Origin: Actinomycetaceae bacterium
GTDB lineage: Bacteria; Actinomycetota; Actinomycetes; Actinomycetales; Actinomycetaceae
Direction of reading: 5' to 3'
Assembly: GCA_030530685.1 (NCBI GenBank)
Contig: JAUMUM010000003.1
Location: 127,435 to 162,578 of the forward strand
Length of the DNA: 35,144 bases
Both the position numbers and the translations under genes were made by a program. The notes beneath the pieces were generated by a model. That model was not told the origin of the DNA and did not search any database. It worked only from the letters and a program-made list of their open reading frames with translations. Numbering within the stretch: position 1 is the first letter of the stretch; every line of letters begins with the position of its first letter. This document shows, piece after piece, positions 7,401 to 16,048 of this stretch.

Positions 7401-10254
7401 TCCGCAGCCGGGGGCGAACCAGGAACCGGTGACCACGAAGGACCAGATCCTTGCCAGGCCGTCGACGAATGTCCTGGCCACCGTCACGGACAACGACATC
7501 GACCCCGACGGCGACCCCGTCTCGCTCGTGGCGGATTCGGCCGCGAGCGACGAGTCGAGCGTCGGCCTCAGGCAGCGCGGCAACGCGATCGTCGTCTCCA
7601 CCCCGAAGGCGGAGGGCTCCTATCCGGTGCGCTACCGGATCAAGGACGGCCGTGGCGGCTTCGCCGACGGCCTGCTGACCGTCAACGTTTCGGCCGACGC
7701 ACCTCACGTGGCCCCCGTCGCGCGAGACGACGCCGTCGCGCACAAGGACGCCTACGGCAAGAAGAAGGTCGCCGTCAATGTTCTGGCCAACGACGAGGAC
7801 AAGGACGGGGACATCCTCGAATCCACGGTCTCCTCGAAGGACCCCGGCGTGAAGGTCAACTCGGACAAGTCCCTGACGATCGACACCGACGCGAAGCCGC
7901 GCGTCGTGCTCTACACGGTCAAGGACCCGACGGGCCTGGAGTCCTCGGCGATCGTGCGCGTGCCGAGCAATACGGAAAACGAGCCGACCGTCGACCCGGA
8001 CAAGGTGCCGATCTCCGTCGAGGCGGGCAAGACGAAGACCATCAAGATTAACGACTTCATCGTGTCCAAGCCGGGCACCTCCGTGATCATCACCGACCCC
8101 GAGCATGTCCAGGCCTCGGTCGGCTGGGACGGCAACCCGCTCGTCGTCGACGAGCGCACGTTGAAGTTCACGCCGCTCAAGGACTTCTCCGGGCCGACGT
8201 CGATCACGCTGGAGGTCACCGACGGCAAGGAGCGCAATGACTCCAGCGGAACCGTCAAGCGCCTGACCCTACCCATTGAGGTCAAGTCCAGCGGCAACCG
8301 GCCGCCGGTATTCACGCCCACCAAGGCCGTGGTCGAGGCGGGCGGCGACAAGGCCGCCATCGACCTGGCGTCGATGACCACGGACCCGGATGCGGGCGAC
8401 GACCCCTCAACCTTCTCCTACCGGGTCACCGGCAAGGTCGACGGTGTCAAGGCCGACGTGGCCGGCTCGAAGCTCACGCTTTCGGCCCAGTCCGGGGCTT
8501 CGGCCGGCACGACGGGCTCGCTCCAGGTGACCGTCTCGGACGGCAAGTCCGAGACCACCGGCACCCTTCCCGTCGAGGTCGTCACGACGAACAGGCCACT
8601 CATCCAGGTCGGCGAGATCTCCCGGACGGTCGACGCGGGCGGCACCGTGAAGGTCGACGTGGCCGCCGAGGCCACCAATCCGTTCCCCGACGAGCCCCTC
8701 AGGCTCGCCGGCCAGCCGTCCGTGATCTCCGGCCAGGCCAGCGTCCGGGCCTCGGGTACGGTGCTGGAGATCTCAGCCCCGCAGGGTGCTTCGGGAGAGG
8801 CGCTCGTCGGCTTCCAGCTCGCCGACAAGACGGGCGACGCCTCCCGCACGGTGCGCGGCACGGTGCGCCTGACGATCAACGGCCGCCCCGACCCGGTCTC
8901 CAATGTCACGGCCGAGGTCGTCGACAAGAACTCGGCCGTGGTCAAGTGGACCAATGGCTCGCCCAACGGCTCGCCGTTCACGAAGTTCACCGTGCATGAC
9001 CTGACCGACGGCGACACCACCGACTGCCCCGTGGGCTCGCAGTGCGTCATCTCCGGGCGCACCCTGGGCAAGAAGCACTCCTTCGAGGTCGTGGCCCACA
9101 ACTCGGTCGGCGCCTCGGACGCGGCGCGCTCGGGCGAGATCATGATGGACGTCGCGCCGGCCACGCCGGGCCCGCCAACGGCCAGTGCGGGCGACGGGAC
9201 CGTGACGTTCACCTGGAGCCCGTCGGCCTCCGACGGCTCGCAGGTCGACCACTACGTCGTCAACGTGACCGGGCTGGGCTCGCACACGGTGTCGGGCACG
9301 AGCCTGCAGCTCGATTCGGCCGCGGGCGTGCGCAACGGCCAGCAGTATTCGGCCACCGTCACGGCCGTCAACCGGCAGGGCAACTCGGGCACGTCGCCGG
9401 CGTCCAATGCGGTCACGCCCTTCGGCCGGCCGGGCTCGTTCACGGCGTCGGCCGAGAACACGACGATCGGCCAGTCCGGCTCTGCCGGGAAGGTGCGCGT
9501 CAGCTGGACGGTGCCGGATGGCAACGGCCGGCCAATCGAGTCCTACACGATCACACCGAGCGTGGGCAGCCCCGTGCGCATCTCCGACCCCAACGCGACG
9601 AGCCACATCTTCGACATTCCGTATTCCTCGGCGCCCGTGTCCTTCACGGTGACCGCCACCAATAGCTCGGCCTCCGGCTCCTCGACGTCCAGCAACGCGG
9701 CGTCCGTCACCGTCAAGGGCGCCCCGAGCGCGCCGTCGGGCGGTTCCGTGCGCGCGACGGGCAACTCCGGGCAGCTGGCCGTCACCGCCCCGAGCGGCGG
9801 CACGGCCAATGGCTGGACGCAGGGCGAGATCTTCTACCAGATGTCCGTCAATGGCGGCGCGTGGCAGCCGGTCGGCGACATCACGGGCCAGCGCAATGGC
9901 TCCGATGTCTCGGTCGCCTTCCGCGCCGTGGCCACGTCCAACGGGCAGCGCTTTGCCGGGCCGTCGTCGGCGGCCGTGCAGGCGGTCCCGTACGGTCAGC
10001 CCGTCAGCCCGTCCATCTCGTGCACCCCGCAGGGGTCCCGGCTGGCGTGCTCGTGGCAGGGCGGCGATCACGCCGGGCGCAGCGGGCGGTTCCTGCTCAG
10101 CAGCGACGGCGACACCCGGGAGGTGCCCGCCAGCGGGTCGATGGAGGTCAACGTGCGCGACCTCAGAGACTGGAAGGTGTGCGTGAGGGCCGAGCAGACC
10201 AGCCCCTCGTCCCAGAAGGCCGACAAGAAGTGCGTGGACGAGGACGACGACTGA
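4450..10254 (+). CDS. Giant membrane-anchored Ig/cadherin-like and Fn3 repeat protein
   Basis: Predicted 1934-residue envelope protein. The GTG start has an excellent GGAGGAGG seven bases upstream. A basic cytoplasmic N-terminus is followed by one membrane segment (about 28-48, AGATAAIVAGYIAAVSS), so the bulk should be outside. Residues about 55-385 look propeller-like, with short repeated beta segments. An Asn/Asp/Gln-rich stretch (about 385-412) leads to a long series of Ig/cadherin-like domains (about 415-1475), each with motifs such as NDTDQDGD, NDVDPNG and DNDIDPDGDP, which are probable calcium-binding loops. Fibronectin type III-like domains follow (about 1478-1850), and then a last beta domain with Cys pairs and an acidic tail. 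It heads the operon as fn3 does in the bifidobacterial PFNA cluster. Likely roles are adhesion, wall architecture or ligand display; which one is inference. Confidence 0.9.
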   Translation: MSLWRRRSRDRDSETPRKKWTVSKRTQRIVSAGATAAIVAGYIAAVSSADGIDRAELSLNDGGVWVTNHASRLVGHLNYPSLSIDAGVRADSAKFDIFQEDDTVLVRDYDAGTLTPVDAAKVSMGTPHSLNETDTVAFGGGNIGMLDSQAGKVWATPADELAGFDSATAKPGLTGMAGGAIAVGKDGSVHAASTESRAWASMVVEGSTFRVQKYALPDGVAHSEDLQIAAVGKKPVLLAGDSGTVVLPSGREVDLGDTKNLQLQQSGPESDDVLVASASTLYKVSLSDGDIEKLPADPDDAASAGSPSRPVFHQGCSYAAWAGTGRFVRDCPDDSDDLANAVPTLKTTSAAEFRTNRRIIVLNDAATGNVWLPDKDMVLVNNWDDVNQNNEVEDEQNDDSTDLNTQQQDPDRQEENHPPEAADDTFGVRPGRTTSLPVTANDTDQDGDVLTVSATSEPGFGTVRPSRGGQALQVDVPEDATGSTTFTYEADDGRGGVDQATVTLEVHPFGVNAPPVQQIQTTAKLSSGGETTLQALGDWVDPDGDPIYLQSAVGEEGLSVNFEETGTIKAKDLNLGPATRRVKLAVSDGSQTSEGELAMDVTEGVNHPPRANADYVRVLVGESGTVDPLANDVDPNGEQLSLVGTGPAPEGLTVKSTPNLGNITVSSDTPGTRYLTYFVSDGPSTSTGIIRVDVVESDAQSPPVVEDDIALLPSGSQALIDVLSNDSDPAGGVLTLQSVELEDGSPLVVSPVNHELARVTAPGGLSEPTHVTYTVSNGAASASARIMVIPVAAPDTSQAPQLVDDQLTVRAGDVGSVAVLDNDHSPGKLTMTVASELQHSTDPQLGEPFVSDNVVRFRAGQKTGSTRLVYTVRDSLGNVSSANVTVNVLPVDEENNTAPSPPNVTGRAIVDQSVTIPVALDGIDAEGDSVEIVGLGDSPSLGVADIGTSSITYTPSQPGTDSFTYTVRDSLGKTATARVRIGVAPQPGANQEPVTTKDQILARPSTNVLATVTDNDIDPDGDPVSLVADSAASDESSVGLRQRGNAIVVSTPKAEGSYPVRYRIKDGRGGFADGLLTVNVSADAPHVAPVARDDAVAHKDAYGKKKVAVNVLANDEDKDGDILESTVSSKDPGVKVNSDKSLTIDTDAKPRVVLYTVKDPTGLESSAIVRVPSNTENEPTVDPDKVPISVEAGKTKTIKINDFIVSKPGTSVIITDPEHVQASVGWDGNPLVVDERTLKFTPLKDFSGPTSITLEVTDGKERNDSSGTVKRLTLPIEVKSSGNRPPVFTPTKAVVEAGGDKAAIDLASMTTDPDAGDDPSTFSYRVTGKVDGVKADVAGSKLTLSAQSGASAGTTGSLQVTVSDGKSETTGTLPVEVVTTNRPLIQVGEISRTVDAGGTVKVDVAAEATNPFPDEPLRLAGQPSVISGQASVRASGTVLEISAPQGASGEALVGFQLADKTGDASRTVRGTVRLTINGRPDPVSNVTAEVVDKNSAVVKWTNGSPNGSPFTKFTVHDLTDGDTTDCPVGSQCVISGRTLGKKHSFEVVAHNSVGASDAARSGEIMMDVAPATPGPPTASAGDGTVTFTWSPSASDGSQVDHYVVNVTGLGSHTVSGTSLQLDSAAGVRNGQQYSATVTAVNRQGNSGTSPASNAVTPFGRPGSFTASAENTTIGQSGSAGKVRVSWTVPDGNGRPIESYTITPSVGSPVRISDPNATSHIFDIPYSSAPVSFTVTATNSSASGSSTSSNAASVTVKGAPSAPSGGSVRATGNSGQLAVTAPSGGTANGWTQGEIFYQMSVNGGAWQPVGDITGQRNGSDVSVAFRAVATSNGQRFAGPSSAAVQAVPYGQPVSPSISCTPQGSRLACSWQGGDHAGRSGRFLLSSDGDTREVPASGSMEVNVRDLRDWKVCVRAEQTSPSSQKADKKCVDEDDD

Positions 10255-10255
10255 T

Positions 10256-10281
10256 GCGCCGGGCCGACGGCGGCCCGGCGC
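10256..10281 (+). repeat. Perfect 10-bp hairpin between fn3 and moxR
   Basis: GCGCCGGGCC (10256-10265) pairs perfectly with GGCCCGGCGC (10272-10281) around a 6-base loop, starting two bases after the Fn3 gene stop. No T-run follows, so it is more likely a transcript-stabilising or attenuating structure than a full terminator. Confidence 0.6.
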
Positions 10282-10334
10282 CTCGCACACCGGGCGGAAG
10301 AATCGAGACGAATACGCATGCCGAAGGAAGACGA

Positions 10335-11312
10335 ATGTCCCAAACGGAACAGGTGACCGAGCAGAACGCGCGCTGGTTCGAAGGAACCTTTTCACGCATC
10401 GCGGCCAATGTCGGCCAGGCCCTCCTCGGCAAGGACGAGGTCGTGCGCCTGGCCCTGACATGCATGTTCGCCGGTGGGCACCTCCTGCTGGAGGATGCCC
10501 CGGGCACGGGTAAGACGGCGCTCGCGCGCTCCTTGGCCGCCACCGTCCAGGGCAGCCACTCGCGCATCCAGTTCACACCCGACCTGCTGCCCTCGGACAT
10601 CACCGGCGTAACCATCTACGACCAGAAGACGGGCGAGTGGAACTTCCACAAGGGCCCCATCTTCGCCTCCATCGTCCTGGCGGACGAGATCAACCGAGCC
10701 TCGCCCAAAACCCAGTCGGCGCTCCTGGAGGTCATGGAGGAGTCGAGGGTCACGGTCGACGGCGTCGCCCACGAGGCCGGCCGGCCGTTCATGGTCATCG
10801 CCACCCAGAACCCCATCGAGCAGGCGGGAACCTACCCGCTTCCCGAGGCTCAGCTCGACCGCTTCCTCATCAAGACCTCCATCGGCTACCCGGACCGGGA
10901 GGCCGGCATCGAGATCCTCAAGGGAGCGGCCTCGCCGGACCGTTCGAAGTCCCTGCCGCCCGTCATCTCGACCTCGGCGGTGGGCGACATGTCGCACATG
11001 GCGGCCTACACGTACGCCAACGCCGCCGTGCTCGACTACGTCCAGCAGCTCGTCGAGGCCACCCGCGCCTCGAAGGACGTGCGCATCGGCGTGTCCACCC
11101 GCGGGGCGATCGCCATGGTCCGCACGGCCCGCGTCCGCGCGCTGACGCAGGGGCGGCACTTCGTGCTGCCCGACGACGTCAAGGCGCTGGCCCAGCCGGT
11201 CTGGGCGCACCGCATCGTGCTCGACCCCGACGCCGAGTTCTCCGGCGCCACCCAGGAGGAGGTCATCTCCCGCGCGCTGACGGATGTCCCGGCTCCGACG
11301 ATGCGCAAGTGA
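10335..11312 (+). CDS. MoxR-family AAA+ ATPase
   Basis: Predicted 325-residue cytoplasmic ATPase. The ATG is preceded by GAAGGAAG. Walker A is EDAPGTGKT (about residues 51-59), Walker B is IVLADEINRA (Asp at about 117), and the sensor I-like ATQNPIEQAGTYPLPEAQLD follows, all hallmarks of MoxR proteins. The C-terminal lid (about 230-325) contains GVSTRGAIAMVRTARVRAL. Length is normal for the family. MoxR ATPases are thought to act as chaperones that remodel or activate partner proteins, commonly encoded beside a DUF58 protein, as here. It corresponds to the AAA ATPase of the bifidobacterial PFNA cluster. The 80-bp gap from the Fn3 gene contains only a hairpin, so it is probably in the same transcript. 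Confidence 0.95.
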   Translation: MSQTEQVTEQNARWFEGTFSRIAANVGQALLGKDEVVRLALTCMFAGGHLLLEDAPGTGKTALARSLAATVQGSHSRIQFTPDLLPSDITGVTIYDQKTGEWNFHKGPIFASIVLADEINRASPKTQSALLEVMEESRVTVDGVAHEAGRPFMVIATQNPIEQAGTYPLPEAQLDRFLIKTSIGYPDREAGIEILKGAASPDRSKSLPPVISTSAVGDMSHMAAYTYANAAVLDYVQQLVEATRASKDVRIGVSTRGAIAMVRTARVRALTQGRHFVLPDDVKALAQPVWAHRIVLDPDAEFSGATQEEVISRALTDVPAPTMRK

Positions 11313-11314
11313 AC

Positions 11315-12616
11315 ATGTCCTCGGCAGTTTTCGGCAGGACCGACGCCCGCAGTGGCAGGCGCACGGCTTCGCAGGCGTGGGCCGACGCCGTGGCCGGCCT
11401 GCGCCAGCGGCGGGCCGAAGCGGCCGAGCGCCTGGCGAAGATCCCCGTCCTCGGCCGGGTCATCCCCGTGCTGCGCGTGGTGACGGCCTTCGGGTGGACG
11501 GTCCTGTGCCTGGCCGGCGCAAGCTGGTACTTCGGCCTGCGCGGCCAGTGGCTGGAGCTGACGGGCCTGGCCCTGCTGCTGAGCTTTGTGCTGGTTGCCG
11601 CCATCGCCTGGACGATCGGCTCCGTCAGGTACCGGGTGGACCTCAATGTCGCCTCACGCCGGCTGGTCGTCGGCGAGTCCGCCGTGGGCGAGCTCGCCGT
11701 GACCAACGTCTCGGCGCGCGCCTGCCCCTCGTCGCTCGTCGAGCTGCCGGTGGGGGCCACGCTCGCCCAGTTCGCCGTGCCGCCGCTCGCGGCCAAGGCG
11801 AGCTTCGGCGAGGTCTTCACCGTCCCCACCATCCGCCGGGGCGTCATCACGGTGGGCCCGGCGCGCTCGGTGCGCGGCGACGGCCTGGGCCTGCTGCGCC
11901 GCGAGCAGAGGTGGGTCGAGCCGCAGGACCTGTACATCCACCCGCGCACCGTGGCCGTCGGTTCGAGTTCCGTGGGCTTCATACGCGATATCGAGGGCGC
12001 CACGACCCACGATCTTTCCTCCAGCGATGTCGCCTTCCACGCGCTGCGCGAGTACCTGCCGGGCGACGACCGCCGCAACGTCCACTGGAAGACGACGGCG
12101 CGCACGGGCAAGCTCATGGTCCGCCAATTCGAGGAGACGCGCCGCGCCCACCTGCTGCTCGTCTTCGACGACGACATCGGCTCGTGGGCCTCGAGCGAGG
12201 AATACGAGATGGGCGTGAGCGTGGCCGCCTCCATCGGCGTGGCCGTCATGCGCGAAAGGCGGGAGCTCAGCTTCGCGAGCCAGCTCGGGCCCGTGGCCAC
12301 CGCCTCGGCGCGGGCTTTCCTCGACGCCATGACCGTCCTGGAGCCCAGGCCGCGCCTGGCCGGGCTCCGCGACCTCGCCCGCGCGGCCAGCGACCGGCAG
12401 CCCAGCGCCTCCGTCGTTGCGATCGTGACCGGATCGCTGCCCGCCATCTCGCAGATTCACGCGGCGCACACCGTGCTGCCCGTGGGGGCCTGGTCCTTCG
12501 CTCTGCGCTGCCAGGCCGGACAGCGGCTGGGCCGGAAGATGGTGGCCGGCTTGCCCGTCGTGACGATTCCCGAGCTCGAATCGCTGCCGCTGGCCCTGCG
12601 GAAGGCGGTGGGCTGA
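11315..12616 (+). CDS. DUF58 domain membrane protein
   Basis: Predicted 433-residue protein starting at ATG 11315, two bases after the moxR stop; an in-frame GTG at 11309 would overlap that stop. Two membrane segments are visible (about 50-75 and 80-106), then a beta-rich region (about 110-220). The DUF58 core (about 228-300) shows FHALREYLPGDDRRNVHWKT and TARTGKLMVRQFEE. A von Willebrand A-like C-terminal half includes the segment LLLVFDDDI. DUF58 proteins are the usual partner of MoxR ATPases. The stop TGA overlaps the next start as ATGA/TGATG, which implies translational coupling to the transglutaminase gene. Function is inferred from family and context. Confidence 0.92.
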   Translation: MSSAVFGRTDARSGRRTASQAWADAVAGLRQRRAEAAERLAKIPVLGRVIPVLRVVTAFGWTVLCLAGASWYFGLRGQWLELTGLALLLSFVLVAAIAWTIGSVRYRVDLNVASRRLVVGESAVGELAVTNVSARACPSSLVELPVGATLAQFAVPPLAAKASFGEVFTVPTIRRGVITVGPARSVRGDGLGLLRREQRWVEPQDLYIHPRTVAVGSSSVGFIRDIEGATTHDLSSSDVAFHALREYLPGDDRRNVHWKTTARTGKLMVRQFEETRRAHLLLVFDDDIGSWASSEEYEMGVSVAASIGVAVMRERRELSFASQLGPVATASARAFLDAMTVLEPRPRLAGLRDLARAASDRQPSASVVAIVTGSLPAISQIHAAHTVLPVGAWSFALRCQAGQRLGRKMVAGLPVVTIPELESLPLALRKAVG

Positions 12617-15195
12617 TGGGCGATTCGGCTCGCACCGAGCGGCACCTGCGCAATAGGGACCTGCTCGTCATCGCGGCGCTGCTCGTGGCCGCCTCGGCGA
12701 CGTGGGGGCCGGTCTTCGGCGATGCCCAGGGCTACATCGCCGCCCTCGGCGGCGTCGCGCTCGGCCTGGCGGTTGCCGTCCTGGGGTTTGCAGCGAGCCT
12801 GACGCCGTGGCTGACGGCGATCGTCGGCGTCATCGGATACCTGGCTTTCGGCGGACTCATCGCCCTGAGGGCGACGACGCGCAGCGGCTTCATCCCCACC
12901 TCCCGGACGATCGAAATGCTCCTCGTCCAGTCGATCGAAGGCTGGAAGGACCTCCTGACGCTCGCCCCGCCGGCCGGCGCCTTCCTCGGCCCGACCGTCC
13001 TTCCCTACCTCGTCTGCACGGTGGCGGCGCTCGCGGCCGGCTCGGTGGTGCTGCGCACGCGCCACCCGGAGATCGCGATGGTGGCGGTGATGGGCGTGCT
13101 CGTCTCCGGCATCCTCTTCGGCTCGCGGCAGGCGCCCCTGGCGCGGTGGATCGGCGTCGTCATCGGGGTGCTCGGCCTCGTGTGGTGCTCGCGCGTGATC
13201 GAGCGGCGCTGGGTCACGCGCACGGGCGGCACGGGCTCGTCAATGCACGCCGACGCGGTCCGCAGGAGGCGCGGCGGCGCGATCGCGCTCGTGGCGGTGG
13301 GTGCCGTCGTGTCCTTCGCGCTCGCCCCCCTCGTCACCGACACCGAGGCTCGATACGCCGTGCGCGACAGCGTCGTGCCCCCGCTCGACCTGCGCGAGTT
13401 CCCCTCGCCGCTGACCGATTTCCGCTCGTACATCGACCAGCGGGAGAAGGAAACGCTCTTTTCCGTGGACGGCCTGCCGGACAAGGGGCGAATCCGTCTG
13501 GCGACGTTCGACGTCTACAACGGCGTCATCTACAACATGACCAACGAACCGTCCCAGGGCTTTCGCCGCATCGGCCCGAAGGTGACCGACGAACGCCAGC
13601 CGGCGGGCACGGGCGTGCAGCAGCTGCGGCTGGAGATCGCCAAGTATTCGGGCGTGTGGGTCCCCGGCACGGGTGACCTGCGCCAGATCTCCTTTTCCGG
13701 CGGGCGCGCCGACACCTTGCAGAGCACCCTCTACTACTCCCCGAGCGAGGCCACGGCGCTCACGCTGTCCGGCCTGAAGGAGGGCGACTACTACACGACG
13801 TTCACGACCACCTACCCGCACTACACGGACAAGCAACTGGAGGGCCGTTCCTTCGGGCTGACCGAGATGGAGGAGAACACGAACGTCCCGCCGGCCGTTG
13901 AAACCAAGGCCCGCGAGATCCTGCAGGGCAAGGGCAGTCCCATCCAGCAGGCGCGCGCCCTGGAGGCCTACCTGAAGACGCAGGGCTTCTACGCCGACGG
14001 CAAGGACGGCGCACCGGCCAGGCCGGGCCACCGCAACCAGCGCATACAGGCGCTCCTGGAGTCCGAGTACATGCAGGGCGACGACGAGCAGTACGCCGTG
14101 GCCATGGCGCTCATGGCGCGCTCCGTGGGCATGCCGGCCCGCGTCGTCATGGGCTTCTACCCGGAGAGTTACAAGGACGGCGTCCTGCAGATCAAGGGCC
14201 GCGACGCCCATGTGTGGGTGGAGATCGACTTCGAGGGTGCCGGGTGGGTGACCTTTGACCCGACGCCGCCGCGCGACCAGCGCCTGACCACGCAGGTGCC
14301 CAAGCCCAAGCCGAACCCGCGGCCGCAGGTCGTCCAGCCGCCGGATCCTCCGGACGAGCCGGTTGACCTGCCGCCGGCCACGACGGAGGAGGACACCAAG
14401 GACGGCCCCAGGAGGCGCGAGGGCGCGGCGTGGATTCGCTACGGCCTCATCGGCTCGGTGCTCTTCCTGCTCTTGGCCGGGCCTTTCCTGTTCGTACTCG
14501 GGTACAAGGCGTGGCGCTCGCGGCGCCGGCGACGGCGCGGCAGCCTCGACCAGCGCGCCGCCGGGGCGTGGGACGACGTGCTCGACGTGGCGCGCGACGG
14601 CCGCTTCGCCGTCGACCCGCGGATGACGCGCAGCGAGCAGGCCGACTCGCTGACCGGGGCCGTGACGGGACGGCGGGCCGAGGCCGACGTCGGCGCGATC
14701 TCGCGCGCCGCCAGTCTGGCCGACTGCGCGGTCTTCTCCGGCGAGGGCGTGGACGAGTCTGGCCTTGACGCCGCATGGGACAGTGCCGAGGCGGCCAAGA
14801 CGGCCATTCGCGGTGTGAGCACGAGGCGTTCGCGCCTGTCGCTGCGCTCGATCGGCAGGCGCAGGCGGCGCGTGCCGAAGGAGGAAGCCGACGTCGGTGT
14901 CGGCGCCGGGCACGGTGGAGGCGGCGGTGACGGCGAGCCGGGCCCGGAAGGCGCTTCGCGCGGGAAGCTTCCCAGCGAGGGGGACACGGAGACCATGCCG
15001 GCCGTCGCGCCCGCCACCCGTAGGCTGAGGAGGCCGCGCCGCGCGGGGTCAAGCTCGGGCAAGGCGGGGTCGTCGGGCTCCGGCAAGGGGGAGTCGAGTT
15101 CAGGCAAAGCACCGCCAAGTCCCCGCACGCAGGAAAGCGGCGGGAAGGAACAGGGCACAGGCAGTGGCGGACCGGACGCGCCCGGGGGAAAGTAG
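12616..15195 (+). CDS. TgpA-like transglutaminase-domain membrane protein, catalytic Cys absent
   Basis: Predicted 859-residue polytopic protein. The ATG overlaps the DUF58 stop. Seven hydrophobic segments fill about residues 15-245, then comes a large extracytoplasmic part with the transglutaminase core at about 488-560 and one more membrane segment (about 613-640). A Ser/Gly/Lys-rich cytoplasmic tail closes the protein. In TgpA-type cores the nucleophile lies in a G-x-C-E-x-[YF]-A motif; here the matching segment reads GDDEQYAVAMALMARSVGMP, with Asp where Cys is expected. The His (DAHVWVEIDF) and the Asp (FDPTPP) are retained. This suggests a non-catalytic or altered enzyme. The gene corresponds to tgm in the PFNA cluster. 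The long charged tail (about 740-859) is compositionally biased and may be a target of the nearby kinase. Confidence 0.92.
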   Translation: MGDSARTERHLRNRDLLVIAALLVAASATWGPVFGDAQGYIAALGGVALGLAVAVLGFAASLTPWLTAIVGVIGYLAFGGLIALRATTRSGFIPTSRTIEMLLVQSIEGWKDLLTLAPPAGAFLGPTVLPYLVCTVAALAAGSVVLRTRHPEIAMVAVMGVLVSGILFGSRQAPLARWIGVVIGVLGLVWCSRVIERRWVTRTGGTGSSMHADAVRRRRGGAIALVAVGAVVSFALAPLVTDTEARYAVRDSVVPPLDLREFPSPLTDFRSYIDQREKETLFSVDGLPDKGRIRLATFDVYNGVIYNMTNEPSQGFRRIGPKVTDERQPAGTGVQQLRLEIAKYSGVWVPGTGDLRQISFSGGRADTLQSTLYYSPSEATALTLSGLKEGDYYTTFTTTYPHYTDKQLEGRSFGLTEMEENTNVPPAVETKAREILQGKGSPIQQARALEAYLKTQGFYADGKDGAPARPGHRNQRIQALLESEYMQGDDEQYAVAMALMARSVGMPARVVMGFYPESYKDGVLQIKGRDAHVWVEIDFEGAGWVTFDPTPPRDQRLTTQVPKPKPNPRPQVVQPPDPPDEPVDLPPATTEEDTKDGPRRREGAAWIRYGLIGSVLFLLLAGPFLFVLGYKAWRSRRRRRRGSLDQRAAGAWDDVLDVARDGRFAVDPRMTRSEQADSLTGAVTGRRAEADVGAISRAASLADCAVFSGEGVDESGLDAAWDSAEAAKTAIRGVSTRRSRLSLRSIGRRRRRVPKEEADVGVGAGHGGGGGDGEPGPEGASRGKLPSEGDTETMPAVAPATRRLRRPRRAGSSSGKAGSSGSGKGESSSGKAPPSPRTQESGGKEQGTGSGGPDAPGGK

Positions 15196-15225
15196 AAGGT
15201 AGACGATGGCCTGGGAGGTGACGAG

Positions 15226-16044
15226 GTGAGTGCCCGCGTGATTGCGCGGTCGGCGATCGCGACCAATATCGGCATGCGCGCCCTCAATGAGGACAGCGCG
15301 TACGCCGGCATGTCCGCCTTCGTCGTCGCCGACGGCATGGGCGGGCACCGCTCGGGCGAGGTCGCCTCCCGCATGGCCGTGGACGTGTTCACACAATTCG
15401 ACAGGCAACCCTTCGTCGATGCCCGGGAGCTCGAGTCGTCGATATCCAAGGCGGCCAGGCGCGTGGCCAGGCTCGCCAGCTACGACACCATGCCGGGCAG
15501 CACACTGACCGGCCTCGTCTTTGCCGACGAGGGCGGCTACCCCTGCGCCCGCGTCTTCAACATCGGCGATTCGCGCACCTACCATCTGTCTGGCAGATCC
15601 TTCACCCAGATCACCCACGACCACTCCGAGGTCCAGGAGCTGCTCGACGCCGGCGTCATCACCGCCGAGCAGTCGCAGACGTGGCAGCGGCGCAATGTCA
15701 TCACCCGGGCGCTCGGCGGGCACTCGGGTTCCGGCGTCGGCGCCGATATCCACCTCGTGCCTCTCAGTTCGGGCGACCGCTTCGTCCTGTGCACGGACGG
15801 GCTGAGCAGCGTCGTTTCGGATGCCGATATTGGCGAGGTGGCTCGATACATGGAAGACTCGAACGAAACCGCGCAAACTTTGGTTCAGAAGGCCCTCGGC
15901 GCCGGCGGTTCGGACAATGTGACTGTGCTCGTCGTCGACATCGTCGAATGCAATCCGCACTGGCCGATGTCCGACGCGGGCCTGGCATGGGCCTCAACCG
16001 GTCGCCGTCCCGTCGGCGACGACACGATTCCGAGAAAGGGCTGA
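15226..16044 (+). CDS. PP2C-family Ser/Thr protein phosphatase
   Basis: Predicted 272-residue cytoplasmic phosphatase. The GTG start follows GGAGG with 7-base spacing, and an ATG at 15208 in another frame is not used. PPM/PP2C motifs occur in order: NEDS (about 21-24), DGMGGH (about 37-42, metal-binding Asp), GSTLTGL (about 90), NIGDSRTY, a CTDGLS motif (about 190) and GGSDNVTVLVV (about 226-236). All expected metal-binding acidic residues appear present, so it should be active. No membrane segment is seen, unlike mycobacterial PstP, making it a compact, PrpC-like enzyme. It lies between the transglutaminase homologue and the FHA gene and should reverse phosphorylation by the kinase two genes downstream. 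Confidence 0.95.
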   Translation: MSARVIARSAIATNIGMRALNEDSAYAGMSAFVVADGMGGHRSGEVASRMAVDVFTQFDRQPFVDARELESSISKAARRVARLASYDTMPGSTLTGLVFADEGGYPCARVFNIGDSRTYHLSGRSFTQITHDHSEVQELLDAGVITAEQSQTWQRRNVITRALGGHSGSGVGADIHLVPLSSGDRFVLCTDGLSSVVSDADIGEVARYMEDSNETAQTLVQKALGAGGSDNVTVLVVDIVECNPHWPMSDAGLAWASTGRRPVGDDTIPRKG

Positions 16045-16048
16045 CGGC

